Below are positions 24,065 through 35,959 of a stretch of 64,000 nucleotides of DNA, piece by piece (positions within the stretch are counted from its first letter, which is position 1; each line of letters opens with the position of its first letter). The notes under the pieces were generated by a model. It made no database searches. It was not told the DNA's origin and was given only the letters and a program-made list of their open reading frames with translations. The stretch covers positions 1,281,658 to 1,345,657 of the forward strand of contig QXEO01001043.1 in NCBI GenBank assembly GCA_007115705.1. Reading direction: 5' to 3'. The DNA is from Dactylis glomerata. Taxonomy: Eukaryota > Streptophyta > Magnoliopsida > Poales > Poaceae. The translations under genes and the position numbers were made by a program.

Positions 24065-24556
24065 CTAGCATATCCCTCTTGATATCTCCTGAAACACCTG
24101 GAAATATTTAAGCGGGTATCCGCTAGCTTCCTCTTTGCCCACAACCAATTAACTAATCCTACTATGCTAGCACAAGTAGTTGCATGTAGTTTTTGTAAAC
24201 ATTCACGGAGTACTATGCGAAGAACTGTTATATGTTGCTGTATTTTCATTAACTAGTGTCGTACTCCTGCTAGTTAATTAACCACTTTGTCTATGTCCCA
24301 TCATACATTCTCTAGCTAGTTTGTTCCACTATCCAGTTACTAGATAGTATGATGATAAGATTAACAAGTCTCCATGCATTGCACAACCCCTTTTTGTAAT
24401 GCTAATGCGGGTTTCCAGAATCAAACCAACGCATAAACGCGAATCGATCATACCCGTATCTCAACTTGTACGCTCAGCACGTTCGAACCCGGCTGGCCGG
24501 TTGACTAACCCACACAAACTGCGCTGCAAGCGCAAAGTTAGGGTGATCTCTGAAAC
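24065..24556 (+). other. Host DNA upstream of the peroxidase gene
   Basis: The first ~50 bases finish copy 2 of the host duplication. The rest is unique-looking and presumably holds distal promoter sequence. No element ends, repeats or coding motifs were recognised. CACTA B ends only about 500 bp upstream of the TATA box. Confidence 0.45.
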
Positions 24557-24564
24557 TATAAATA
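24557..24564 (+). promoter_or_regulatory. TATA box of the peroxidase gene
   Basis: TATAAATA lies 80 bases before the start codon, giving a plausible transcription start near 24590 and a short 5' UTR of about 55 bases. Confidence 0.7.
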
Positions 24565-24643
24565 GACATGGAATACAGCAAGTTGGCTTCATCCCATCTT
24601 CTCTCCATCGAGCAGACACAAGCTAGCTAGCTGCTCCGACAAA

Positions 24644-25773
24644 ATGGCCAAGCTTGTCGTTTTAGTCGTTCTCGCTTCGTTGATCGGAGCCGTTTCTTGC
24701 GATTCGTTGTTCTTGTCTATATACTTCCGCTGGGGCTGGGGGCCTCCACGGGCTAATCCTCTGCCGACCCCAACCCCAACATATACCCCACCTCCACCTC
24801 CCAATAACCTCAAGGTCGGCTACTACGCCCAGAAGAATTGCTCTAACGCGGAGGAGATCGTGAGGACGGCCGTGCAGAAAGCCAATGCTGGCGTTCTGGC
24901 TGGGCTCATCCGCCTCTTCTTCCACGACTGCTTCGTACGGGTACGTATCACATGCGATATTCTTTTCTTGTACAGTATACAATATTTTCTACCCGCTAAC
25001 CTGGTTTTCTTCAGGGGTGTGACGCCTCCGTCCTGCTGGAGGGCTCAGACACGGAGAGGACAGGTTTCCCGAACCTGAGCCTGCGCGGCTTCGAAGTGAT
25101 TGATGAGGCAAAGGCTGCCCTTGAGGAGGCATGTCCACGCACCGTCTCATGCTCCGACATCCTCGCCTTCGCAGCGCGTGATGCCAGCTACATCCTCAGC
25201 AAATACATGATAAATTACCCCGTGCCGGCCGGCCGCTGTGACGGCAGTGTGTCATTCGCCAACGAAACCATGGGCCGGAACCTTCCCCCACCCTTCGCCG
25301 GCGTCGCGCAACTCATCGACATGTTCAAAATCAAGGGGCTCGATGAGAACGACATGGTTGTGCTCTCCGGTGCCCACACCATCGGCCGCTCCGGCTGCCT
25401 CTCCTTCTCCGACCGTGTCAACCCGCCGAGCAGCCCCTCCCCATCCATGCACCCCGCCCTCGCCGCGGACATGAACAAGACATGCGACACGCCCAACAGA
25501 GCAACGACAAATGTGACGCAGGATTCTGTGACCCCCGACGTATTGGACAACCAGTACTACAAGAATGTCTTGGCTGGCAAGGTGCTCTTCACCTCTGACG
25601 CGGCGCTCAATTCATCGTCACTGACGCGGCAGCTGGTGGAAAAATACGCTCGTGATTACATTTACGGCCAAGGGGAATGGAACACAGCCTTTGCAAAAGC
25701 CATGGTGAAGATGGGCAACATCGAAGTGAAGACCAAGGGCCAGATCAGACTCAAATGCGGACGCGTCAACTAA
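24644..25773 (+). CDS. Class III secretory peroxidase, two exons, 351 residues
   Basis: Exon 1 is 24644-24940 and exon 2 25015-25773, with a 74-base GT-AG intron; the join keeps the frame. Residues 1-19 are a signal peptide (MAKLVVLVVLASLIGAVSC). Residues 20-55 form an unusual linker with an aromatic patch and a PTPTPTYTPPPPP tract before the mature fold. The distal site is RLFFHDCFV (Arg90, His94), then GCDASVLL for calcium binding; the proximal haem ligand is in VVLSGAHTIG (His220). The eight conserved cysteines are all present, ending KCGRVN; an extra Cys174 sits in GRCDG, where family members usually have Arg. The family oxidises phenolics with hydrogen peroxide in the apoplast or vacuole. 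No stop or frameshift; own TATA box. CACTA elements flank it 0.5 kb upstream and downstream. Expression is not known. Confidence 0.93.
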
Positions 25774-26234
25774 GGCCCTACTTTCTAGTCTATTTTCCTT
25801 TCAACTAAGGTTATGTATGTTCATTCATTTCGTTCATTTGTGCCGTCTTGTAATCCTTGGCTGGCCACTACCTTCGGTGCCGGCATTATTTATTAATGTG
25901 ATTCGTGATTTATTTTGTGTGTCAATCGTTTATTGCATGTGATAGTGGAACCATATTTTACGTGCTTCACTTCCAAATACTCTACACCGAAGTCTGATGG
26001 GAATGGAATTATTTGTTGTCATCAATCGGTAGTCCAGTGCATGGCCGGCAGCAGCTGTTTCTCACGTCCTAGAAAAAAAATAGACCCGTTAACCCCGCAT
26101 AATGCCCACCTGTGCCGAGAAATATAGCTCCCACAGTTATTGATCAGTTTGCTTATTCTCTTCCAAAATCATCTCTCACCAACACGAATTGAAGCTTCTT
26201 TTCCCAACGCACCACCATTTCTCTTCCAGACGTG
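25774..26234 (+). other. Peroxidase 3' UTR and downstream host DNA
   Basis: TATGTATG and GTCTTGTAATCC follow the stop codon within about 80 bases, consistent with a plant 3' UTR, but no classic AATAAA was placed with confidence. The remainder up to CACTA C shows no gene or repeat I recognise. Confidence 0.45.
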
Positions 26235-26237
26235 TCG

Positions 26238-26560
26238 CACTACAGGAATGGGGCAAGGTGCCGACGGCCAACTCCTACGCCGACGGCCAAATGTCGGTGC
26301 CGTCGTCGTAGGGGGCTTCCAGGCCAGCCTACGAAGCAGACCGTCGGCGTATATAAACCCTCGGCGTAGCCACAGATACGCCGACGGCAGCCCTCGGCGT
26401 ATGCCGGCCCTCGGCGTATAGGGTGGACACGTGGCCATGCACGGTAAGGGCGTGCCGGCGCTGTCACGGCGTCACACATACGCCGACGGCCACCATCGGC
26501 GTATCTCGGCCGTCGGCGTATGTGGATGCTACGCCGAGGGCTGCCGTCGGCTTATAGCCT
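26238..26560 (+). repeat. 5' terminal and subterminal repeats of CACTA C
   Basis: Repeated ACGCCGACGGC, GCCGTCGGCGTA and CCCTCGGCGTA motifs occur in both orientations after the terminal CACTACAGGAA, with AT-rich DNA from 26565. Confidence 0.8.
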
Positions 26561-26564
26561 CTGA

Positions 26565-26820
26565 AAATTTAAAATGCCCCCCGCTGTATTATATTTTTTT
26601 ATTACTATCAATAATTTAAACATGATTATATTTTTTATCAATTGACAAATTCAAACCCTTCGAATAGCAGTCTCCACACGTCCGGATGAAATGACGTAGC
26701 GAATCTTGTCTCTCACACGTAGAGGTCAACAAATTGTGTAAGTGTTATCGCATGCATGTGTGTGAATTTATGTCTCACATATTTTGGAGAAGTTGTTCAA
26801 AGATGATATGCTTTTCCTAC
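26565..26820. other. AT-rich spacer between the 5' subterminal motifs and the repeats of CACTA C
   Basis: No open frame or repeat of note. It separates the 5' subterminal motifs from the tandem-repeat region. Confidence 0.4.
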
Positions 26821-27165
26821 GCCGGAGTGCGGTAGTTTCGAAACCCTGCCCCGCGCGCCCGGCATCGTCTACCCCCCACTAGATATTATCCGGATGGGAG
26901 GGGGGGGTACCTCGGTGGACATTTCTCCCTATTATATTTGTGTTTGGTTAGGTCATAGCCCCATGAAAAAACAATGTGCTAGGGCCACATGCATCTTCCC
27001 TAGGGACCCCGAGGCATCGGAATCCCCCTTCCACCGAAACCCTAGCTCGTGCATCCCGCGCCGTCTACCCCCCTAGACGTGCATCGTAAGGGGGTAGCAA
27101 AGTGTAGCCTTCTCTTAGTTTGTATTTGGTTAGGTCATAGCAACATGACAAAACAAGGTTGGACC
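26820..27165 (+). repeat. Divergent units of the ~350-bp repeat, plus orientation (C)
   Basis: GAAACCCTGCCCCGCGC and GAAACCCTAGCTCGTGC are each followed by GTCTACCCCCC and TTGGTTAGGTCATAG, as in the edge units of element A at 3853-4650. They face the plus direction, opposite to the main array that begins at about 27166. Confidence 0.65.
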
Positions 27166-30100
27166 CAAGATTCATCGGCGAGGCCTCGTACGGAGAAAGC
27201 TATAGGGGTAGATCTCCGAACCCCCTCTGTCTAGGGTTTCGCCGGATAAAGACCACCGGAGCATCGTCTAACGTAGGAAACATGCATGCATGTGTCCCTA
27301 ACATAAGTGTATAGGTGTGACCCAAGATTAGTACATGCAATATAGGTAGGCCCCGGGCATGGCCTTCTTCAGAGACATGGGCTGTTAACACTTGGTGAAA
27401 TCCAGGATCTGTACGTGGAAACTCACGCTACGGGTCTATCGGAGCCTATTTCATGGTAAAGTGGGCCCAACCTTTGCTTTCCATGTATATATGTTCTAAA
27501 CAAACCAAAATAAAGCAGAAGATCCATCGGCGAGGCCTCGTACGGAGAAAGCTATAGGGGTAGATCTCCGAACCCCCTCTGTCTAGGGTTTCAACGGATA
27601 AAGACCACCGGAGCATCGTCTAACGTAGGAAACATGCATGCATGTGTCCCTAACATAAGTGTATAGGTGTGACCCAAGATTGGTACATGCAATATAGGTA
27701 GGCCCCGGGCATGGCCTTCTTCAGAGACAGGGGCTGTTAACACTTGGTGAAATCCAGGATCTGTACGTGGAAACTCCCGCTACGGGTCTACCGGAGCCTA
27801 TTTCATGGTAAAGTGGGCCCAACCTTTGCTTTCCATGTATATATGTTCTAAACAAACCAAAATAAAGCAGAAGATCCATCGGCGAGGCCTCGTACGGAGA
27901 AAGCTATAGGGGTAGATCTCCGAACCCCCTCTATCTAGGGTTTCGCCGGATAAAGACCACCGGAGGATCGTCTAACGTAGGAAACATGCATGCATGTGTC
28001 CCTAACATAAGTGTATAGGTGTGACCCAAGGTTGGTACATGCAATATAGGTAGGCCCCGGGCATGGCCTTCTTCAGAGACATGGGCTGTTAACACTTGGT
28101 GAAATCCAGGATCTGTACGTGGCAACTCCCGCTACGGGTCTACCGGAGCCTATTTCATAGTAAAGTGGGCCCAACCTTTGCTTTCCATGTATATATGTTC
28201 TAAACAAACCAAAATAAAGCAGAAGATCCATCGGCGAGGCCTCGTACGGAGAAAGCTATAGGGGTAGATCTCCGAATCCCCTCTGTCTAGGGTTTTGCCA
28301 GATAAAGACCACCGGAGCATCGTCTAACGTAGGAAACATGCATGCATGTGTCCCTAACATATGTGTATAGGTGTGACCCAAGGTCGGTACATGCAATATA
28401 GGTAGGTCCCGGGCATGGCCTTCTTCAGAGACATGGGCTGTTAACACTTGGTGATATCCAGGATCTGTACGTGGAAACTCCCGCTACGGGTCTACCGGAG
28501 CCTATTTCATGGTAAAGTGGGCCCAACCTATGGTTTCCATGTATATATGTTCTAAACAAACCAAAATAAAGCAGAAGATCCATCGGCGAGGCCTCGTACG
28601 GAGAAAGCTACAGGGGTAGATCTCCGAACCCCCTCTGTCTAGGGTTTCGCCGGATAAAGACCACCGGAGCATCGTCTAACGTAGGAAACATGCATGCATG
28701 TGTCCCTAACATAAGTGTATAGGTGTGACCCAAGGTCGGAACATGCAATATAGGTAGGCCCCGGGCATGGCCTTCTTCACATACATGGGCTGTTAACACT
28801 TGGTGAAATCCAGGATCTGTACGTGGAAACTCCCGCTACGGGTCTACCGGAGCCTATTTCATGGTAAAGTGGGCCCAACCTTTGCTTTCCATGTATATAT
28901 GTTCTAAACAAACCAAAATAAAGCAGAAGATCCATCGGCGAGGCCTCGTACGGAGAAAGCTATAGGGGTAGATCTCCGAACCCCCTCTGTCCAGGGTTTC
29001 GCAAGATAAAGACCACCGGAGCATCGTCTAACGTAGGAAACATGCATGCATGTGTCCCTAACATATGTGTATAGGTGTGACCCAAGGTCGGTACATGCAA
29101 TATAGGTAGGCCCCGGGCATGGCCTTCTTCAGAGACATGGGCTGTTAACACGTGGTGAAATCCAGGATCTGTACGTGGAAACTCCCGCTACGGGTCTACC
29201 GGAGCCTATTTCATGGTAAAGTGGGCCCAACCTTTGCTTTCCATGTATATATGTTCTAAACAAACCAAAATAAAGCAGAAGATCCATCGGCGAGGCCTCG
29301 TACGGAGAAAGCTATAGGGGTAGATCTCCGAACCCCCTCCGTCTAGGGTTTCGCCGGATAAAGACCACCGGAGCATCGTCTAACGTAGGAAACATGCATG
29401 CATGTGTCAATAACATAAGTGTATAGGTGTGACCCAAGGTTGGTACATGCAATATAGGTAGGCCCCGGGCATGGCCTTCTTCAGAGACATGGGCTGTTAA
29501 CACTTGGTGAAATCCAGGATCTGTACGTGGAAACTCCTGCTACGGGTCTATCGGAGCCTATTTCATGGTAAAGTGGGCCCAACCTTTGCTTTCCATGTAT
29601 ATATGTTCTAAACAAACCAAAATAAAGTAGAAGATCCATCGGCGAGGCCTCGTACGGAGAAAGCTATAGGGGTAGATCTCCGAACCCCCTCTGTCTAGGG
29701 TTTCGCCGGATAAAGACCACCGGAGCATCGTCTAACGTAGGAAACATGCATGCATGTGTCCCTAACATAAGTGTATAGGTGTGACCCAAGGTCGGTACAT
29801 GCAATATAGGTAGGCCCCGGGCATGGCCTTCTTCACATACGTGGGCTGTTAACACTTGGTGAAATCTAGGATCTGTACGTGGAAACTCCCGCTACGGGTC
29901 TACCGGAGCCTATTTCATGGTAAAGTGGGCCCAACCTTTGCTTTCCATGTATATATGTTCTAAACAAACCAAAATAAAGCAGAAGATCCATCGGCGAGGC
30001 CTCGTACGGAGAAAGCTATAGGGGTAGATCTCCGAACCCCCTTTGTCTAGGGTTTCGCCAGATAAAGACCACCGGAGCATCGTCTAACGTAGGAAACATG

Positions 30101-30420
30101 CATGCATGTGTCCCTAACATATGTGTATAGGTGTGACCCAAGGTCGGTACATGCAATATAGGTAGGCCCCGGGCATGGCCTTCTTCAGAGACATGGGTTG
30201 TTAACACTTGGTGAAATCCAGGATCTGTACGTGGAAACTCCCGCTACGGGTCTACCGGAGCCTATTTCATGGTAAAGTGGGCCCAACCTTTGCTTTCCAT
30301 GTATATATGTTCTAAACAAACCAAAATAAAGCAGAAGATCCATCGGCGAGGCCTCGTACAGAGAAAGCTATAGGGGTAGATCTCCGAACCCCCTCTGTCT
30401 ACGGTTTTGCTGGATAAAAT
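27166..30420 (-). repeat. 352-bp tandem array of CACTA C, about nine copies, minus orientation
   Basis: The same repeat as in element A but reverse-complemented: GGCGAGGCCTCGTACGGAG recurs at a 352-bp period, with unit landmarks at 27200, 27552, 28256, 28608, 28960, 29312, 29664 and 30016. All copies are of the CATGTTTCCTACGTTAG subtype and are more uniform than in A. The last unit decays after 30410 (TACGGTTTTGCTGG). Confidence 0.92.
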
Positions 30421-30890
30421 CAAGCTACGAAGCATGAGGAAACCTTCCCCGCCCTCTTCCATCTGGTCCTAATATGGAATATCCACACTCATGGTGTATA
30501 GAGGGAAATCCAATGCACAACTAAGAACTGCCATTTGCTGAACAAGACATGAATGCCCCTTCGGAAGATTCTCTACTTACAGAGACCAAAACTCCCAATC
30601 TGAGGTCACCATCTAATTTTTTTTACCAAAGTGTCCTCCTTTTAGTTTGTTCATGGTCCTCTGACATATATAACATAAAAAACCAAAAATTCACATAGAA
30701 TCATCTTTTTTGATGGAAAGCTCTTGGGGTAGACGGCCTCGGCCCGCCAGATAGGGTTTCGCTTGAAATAACATGGGGAAAACCCTCCCGCTATTCCTTG
30801 TGATACTATTATGGGTATCTAGGGATGGTTTAGTAAAACCCCTCATTAATATAGTTTTTTCTAGCAAAAAAAAAATCGCAAAAAAAAGCT
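30421..30890. other. Degenerate repeat edge and AT-rich spacer of CACTA C
   Basis: Contains one recognisable degenerate minus-orientation piece of the ~350-bp repeat (GATAGGGTTTCGC at about 30760) and otherwise unremarkable AT-rich DNA. Confidence 0.4.
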
Positions 30891-31739
30891 ATGCCGACGG
30901 CTAGGCCGTCGGCGTATAGGGGAGGGGCTATGCCGATGGCTCGGCCGTCGGCGTATAGCAACCCTAGATCTAAATCGGGCCGGCCCGTTTTTCTCTTTCT
31001 TTTCTCCTCCTTCTTCCTCCCGAGCGCCGCCCCAGCCCCTCCCGTCGATCTCGCCACCGCGCCGCCCGCAGCCCCCCCAGCCCCTCCCGTCGACTCGCCG
31101 CCCCAGCCCCTCCCGCCACCTCCACCGCCCCAGCACCCTCCCGCCCCAGCCCCTCCGGCCCCTGCCCCTCCCGCCCCTGCCCCTCCCGCCCCAGCACCCT
31201 CCCGCCCCAGCCCCTCTGGCCAGCACCCTCCCGCCACCTCCACTGCCCCAGCACCCTCCCGCCCCAGCCCCGCCCCAGCACCGCCCCAGCACCCTCCCCT
31301 CCGGCCAGCACCGCCCCAGCACCCCCTGCTGCAGAGGCCGGCCCCTGCCCCTCCCGCCCCTGCCCCCCTGCTGCAGAGGCCGGGCAGCGCGCACGGCCAC
31401 CGCCCCAGCCCCTCCCGCCGTTCCCCTGCCCCGCCACCGCCTCGGCCGGTACCACTCCGGCCGCCACCGCCCCGGCCGCCACCGCACCGCCCCGGCCGCT
31501 ACCGTCCCATGCCGACAGCACCGCTGTGCCGGTAGAGTCCGGCGGCCCGTGCCCCCGGCACCGCTGCGCCGGCATAGGTCGGTGGCCTGTGCCTCCGGTA
31601 CCGCTGCGCCCCGCGCACCATCGCGCCGCGCCGCCCATGCACCCAGGGAGGGCCGTTGAGGGACGCCGAGGACTATCGCGGTCCGTTGAGAGCCACTGGT
31701 TGGAGGCCACTGGTCCGACTACTTCCTCTACCGCCGAGG
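30890..31739 (+). promoter_or_regulatory. Motif cluster and GC-rich leader before tnpD of CACTA C
   Basis: GCCGACGGCTAGGCCGTCGG and CTCGGCCGTCGGCGTATAG at 30893-30958 are internal copies of the subterminal motif. A CCAGCCCCTCCCGCC-rich tract follows (31010-31500), then sequence similar to the leader before the donor site in element A (CTACTTCCTCTAC). It is probably promoter plus 5' UTR. Long open frames on both strands in this tract reflect base composition. Confidence 0.45.
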
Positions 31740-31833
31740 GTGAGCTAGAACTCCGTCCCCTCTCTCGCATTTTTTTTATGTTAGTAGATTCCATTTCCAC
31801 GTACAGTCGCGTAACCTAGGTGTCACTTCCTGT

Positions 31834-31898
31834 CCGCGAGCGTTACGCGGATAAATATGCATTAGAGGTCGGCATATTATGAAGCGTAACGCTTGCGG
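31834..31898 (+). other. Short conserved hairpin in the predicted leader intron (C)
   Basis: CCGCGAGCGTTACGC pairs with GCGTAACGCTTGCGG with one G-U wobble; it encloses AAATATGC paired with GCATATT. Confidence 0.55.
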
Positions 31899-31915
31899 CA
31901 TTTACGGGACAGTCG

Positions 31916-32119
31916 CCGGATCCATAGGTTGAGTACGTTTTCCGTGTTCTACCTCGGTCCGAGTCTGGATTTCGGTAGCGCCTCCCCGTTGTTCTCCGGA
32001 TGCACATCCTCTCGGCATTTTGCCAAGACGTGTATCGGGAGAGCAGCGGGGAGGTGCTGCCGAAATTCTGCCTCGGACTGAGGTAGAACATGGAGAACGT
32101 ACTCAATCTACGGATCCGG
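31916..32119 (+). other. Long ~200-bp conserved hairpin in the leader intron (C)
   Basis: Arms begin CCGGATCCATAGGTTGAGTA and, on the other side, end with its near complement TACTCAATCTACGGATCCGG. Over the 55-bp core I count two mismatches and six G-U pairs for the plus-strand RNA. Pairing extends inward almost to GGCATTTTGCC, leaving a tiny loop near 32015. Confidence 0.7.
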
Positions 32120-32265
32120 GGGCTGCTAGGAGCCCACCTAGTAGAGCTATAGGTTGATGCATGCGTTTTGTCCGGTAGAAAAATAAAAATATGATGCTTT
32201 TAATTTCATGCTATTATTTGATATGAAATGCTATGTTTCTGGTTCGGCTCGCAATAAAGCAGAGG

Positions 32266-35200
32266 ATGGCTGACAATGGATGGATGTAAAGTGGCCGTGT
32301 TAGTGCGACTAATAAAACAGATGAGTGGATATGTAAGACTCAAATGTTAGTGAAAGAGTTAGCGCGTGCTACAAAGGGGCGGGTTAGGGCACTTTGCCCT
32401 TGTAGTCGTTGCTTGAAGCATCACCGTCAAGGAAAAGATGACATGTATAAACACCTTCTGCAATATGGGTATATGTCTCACTACGTCACGCATATCGACT
32501 TTGATGAGCGTGAGCGTGACAGAGGGGACATCATGCGGCAGTGGCTCAATGGCAATGAGTACGATGGGATCAGAGATCTTCTAGATGATCTCATCCATGG
32601 CGACATGCCAGATTCGCCAGAACCGGAGGAACCGCCAGAACTGGAGGAACCGCCAGAACCGGAGGAACCAGAGCCAACTGCGAAGGCCTTCTATGATATG
32701 TTGGCCGCGGATAAGAAGCCTCTGTACGACGATGCGTCGATTTCTCAGCTCGATGCCATCTCTCAGTGTCTAGCCGACAAGACCCAGTACTCCACCACCC
32801 GTAACGGCTTCGAAGCTGGTCTGAGAACAACTGGTAACATGTTGCCGAAAGGGCATTGTCTGCCTCAAAGCCTGCACGAGACAAGGAGACTCATGAAAGA
32901 TCTCAACATGGGTTATCAAAAGATAGAGTGTTGTCCAAAAGGTTGCCTTCTATTTTGGAAACAGTTTGCGGAGGACAATTATTGTACTATTTGTAAGGCC
33001 TCCAGGTATGAAGAGGTAAAGGGAAAGGATGGTCAGGTGAGACAGTCAAGGATCCCGAAGTCGATTCTTCGGTATCTCCCATTCATAAAAAGAATCCAGC
33101 GGCTTTACATGAGCGAGGAGACCGCCAAACAGATGACGTGGCACAAGAAGGGGACGAGAATCGATAAGGGGAAGATGGGACATCCATCTGATGGTAAGGC
33201 ATGGAAGAACTTCGATGAAAAATACCCCGATAAGGCAGCTGATGCTCGAAATGTCAGAATTGTGATAGCAACAGATGGCTTCAATCCATATGGAATGTCG
33301 ACTGCTAATTACAGCTGCTGGCCCGTGTTTGTTATTCCGCTCAATCTCCCTCCCGGAGTCCTAATGACGAGGAAGACCATGTTTTTGTCGCTGATCATTC
33401 CAGGGCCCGACTACCCAGGTAAGAATTTGAGTGTCTACATGCAGCCGATTGTGGATGATTTGAACCACTCTTGGCACCACGGGACGTTGACATACGACCG
33501 AGCATCAAAGACAAACTTCTACATGAAAGTTTGGTTGCAGTATACCATGCATGACATGCCCGGGTACGCCTTAACATGCGGATGGTGTACAGCTGGTAAG
33601 TGGCCATGCCCAGTGTGCAGGCACCGACTTGAGTTCCTTTGGCTAAAATCAGGTGGCAAGTATGTTGCGTTTGACACGAATCGACAGTTCCTCAAAAGGA
33701 GGCATCCGTTCAGAGAAGACATAAAGAACTTTAAGAAGGGCAAAGTTGTGCATGAAGTAAAAGAGGTGCCAAAGTTCGATGGTGCAGCTGTTGATGCCGA
33801 GCTACATGCTCTCGTGCCTATGGAGCCGGGAAATGTCCATCAATTTGAGGGATATGGTGCAACGCACAACTGGACTCATGTGGCAGCCTTCACGAAGCTC
33901 GAGTATTACAAGGACCTCGAACTTCCCCATAACATCGATGTGATGCACACCGAAAAGAATGTCGGGGAGTCCCTCTTTCACACAGTCCTGAACATTCCTG
34001 GGAAGTCAAAGGATAATGTCAAGGCTAGAGTCGATGTTGAGAAGCTCTGTGATAAGAAGAGATTATACATGCAGCCTCCTACTGGCCGTTGAAAGAATTG
34101 GTTCAAGCCGCATGCCAACTTCTGCCTTGATTCCACCCAAAAGAAGGAGGCATTCAAGTGGCTCAAATACGTCGTGATGTTCCCTGATGGTTATTGTTCG
34201 AATATAAGTAAGGGAGTCAATCTTTCGACTGGAAAAGTCACCGGGCTCAAGAGTCATGACTATCATATATGGATTGAGAGGCTGATGTCGGTGATGGTTC
34301 GAGGGTATCTCCCCGAGAAAGTCTGGCGAGTGCTTGCAGAGTTGAGCCATTTCTTCCGCACGCTCTGTGCTAAGCAGATATGTCCTCTGGTTATTGAGAA
34401 GCTGCAGGTTCAAGTGCCAGAGTTGCTATGCAATTTGGAGATGATCTTTCCGCCAGGGTTTTTTACTCCAATGGCACATCTCATTGTTCACCTCGCGAAC
34501 GAGGCACTCTTGGGTGGCCCGGTGCAGTTTCGTTGGCAGTTCTGTATTGAGAGAGAGTTTAAGTATATTCGGAGGAAAACTGGAAACAAAGCCAAGATTG
34601 AAGCATGCATAGGCGAGGCAACATGCCTTCGGGAGATGGCAGATGCCGCGACAACGTATTATCCTGATGAAGTTCCCACTCTGCATAACCCGGTCTCTCG
34701 TTACAATGTCGATGTACCCAAGAATGACCCCAAGCTCGAACTATTCCAATATCCCGGTGGCAAGGCCGGTAGAGGACAAAAATATAAATTGGAGAAGGAA
34801 GAGAAGGATTGCATTATGCTCTATGTGCTTATGAACATGAAGGAAGTGCTCGAGTTCATTAGGTAAAATGGTGTACAAATTACTTTGCATCTACTAACCT
34901 GGTCTCGGTCTAATGCTTATTTTCTCCTTTTAGCAAATTCATTGACGAACAGTGGTCGGGAACGACGGATCCCTCCCCCGCGGAGTTGGACACTCTACTA
35001 AAAGAGGGTGCTCCCAGAAATAAAATAAACTTTGCGTCCTGGTTCATGAAAAAAGTAATTTCTAACCTGTCTCTCTTACATTGCAAAACGTGACTTGTCC
35101 CTCTTATTCCACGTAATTAATGCACACAATAAATTCGAACTGTACTTGTAGGGAGCTGATGGCAATGTTGAGATGATAGATGAGTTGAGATGTGTTTCCC

Positions 35201-35952
35201 AAGGATGTAACCGGGACATCATGAAGTATGAGAAGTATGATGTGAATGGATTTCGCTTCCATACAGAGGCACACCAGAAGTGCCGGGCGAATCCAAAAAC
35301 TGTAAATACTGGGGTCTTCACCGGAGGAGCCGATGGCCTTGATTACTACGAAAGGTTAGAGAATGTATACGAGCTGACATTCAATCGTACGAACATACAA
35401 CTCAATCTCGTTGTGTTCAAGTGTCATTGGTTCGACCCAAGGGGTGGACAGAGAAGTACCAAGTCTATTGGGTTAATTGAAGTTAGGCCTTCAACCACCT
35501 ATAGCGGAGCCGATGTCTTTGTTGTGGCTCACCAAGCTAAGCAAGTTTATTATTTGCCATACCCATGCCAGAAAGCAGAGCTCAAGGGTTGGGAAGTCGT
35601 GTTCCAGGTATCGCCACATGGTAACCTACCAATTCCCTCCGAGGACGATTACAACAACATTAACCCTGTAACATACGAGGGAATTTTCTATCAAGAGCAA
35701 GAGGACTTTGGTCACTTTGAGTTAGAACCGGTAGTGCTTGAGGACCTCGGAGACGATGCAGAAACTCGTGGTGAGTCAGTGGTGGATGTAAAGGACATAA
35801 ATATGCTCGAGAAGTTACATGCGGAGAATGGCCCCATCGATGAGCCTCCACCCGTCGACGAGCTTCAAACTTACTACTCAAAAGATAGTGATAGTGATAG
35901 TGAGAAAGAGAATGAAATTGAAATTGAGAATGAGAGTGATGATGACTGGTGA
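32266..35952 (+). pseudogene. tnpD-like CACTA transposase, element C, two nonsense codons
   Basis: Exons 32266-34862, 34934-35054, 35152-35952 total 1173 codons in frame. Domains follow the order seen in element A: N-terminal zinc-type domain with CPCSRC, EEPPEPEEPE acidic repeat, Tnp2 core (TDGFNPYGM, GWCTAGKWPCPVCRHRLEF), DUF4218 region and DUF4216 region, with an acidic C-terminal tail. Codon 8 is TAA (32287-32289) where element A has Tyr; a start at ATG 32344 would skip it but lose the first 26 residues. TGA at 34090-34092 is at the same codon as in element A. Between these points the frame is open for 582 residues, and after TGA for the rest. The product would be a nuclear transposase; as it stands it is truncated unless stops are read through. 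Confidence 0.87.
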
Positions 35953-35959
35953 GGGTCTT

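Larger units (their letters stand above)
31740..32262 (+). other. Predicted 5'-UTR intron of the tnpD-like gene, element C
   Basis: The donor GCCGAGG|GTGAGC and acceptor AAAGCAG|AGGATG match element A in position and context. The intron contains both conserved hairpins. Confidence 0.5.

Noticed and set aside
30830..31800. Proline-rich or glycine-rich proteins on both strands
   Set aside because: Compositional artefact of the GC-rich leader of element C; frames overlap on both strands and are not conserved with element A.
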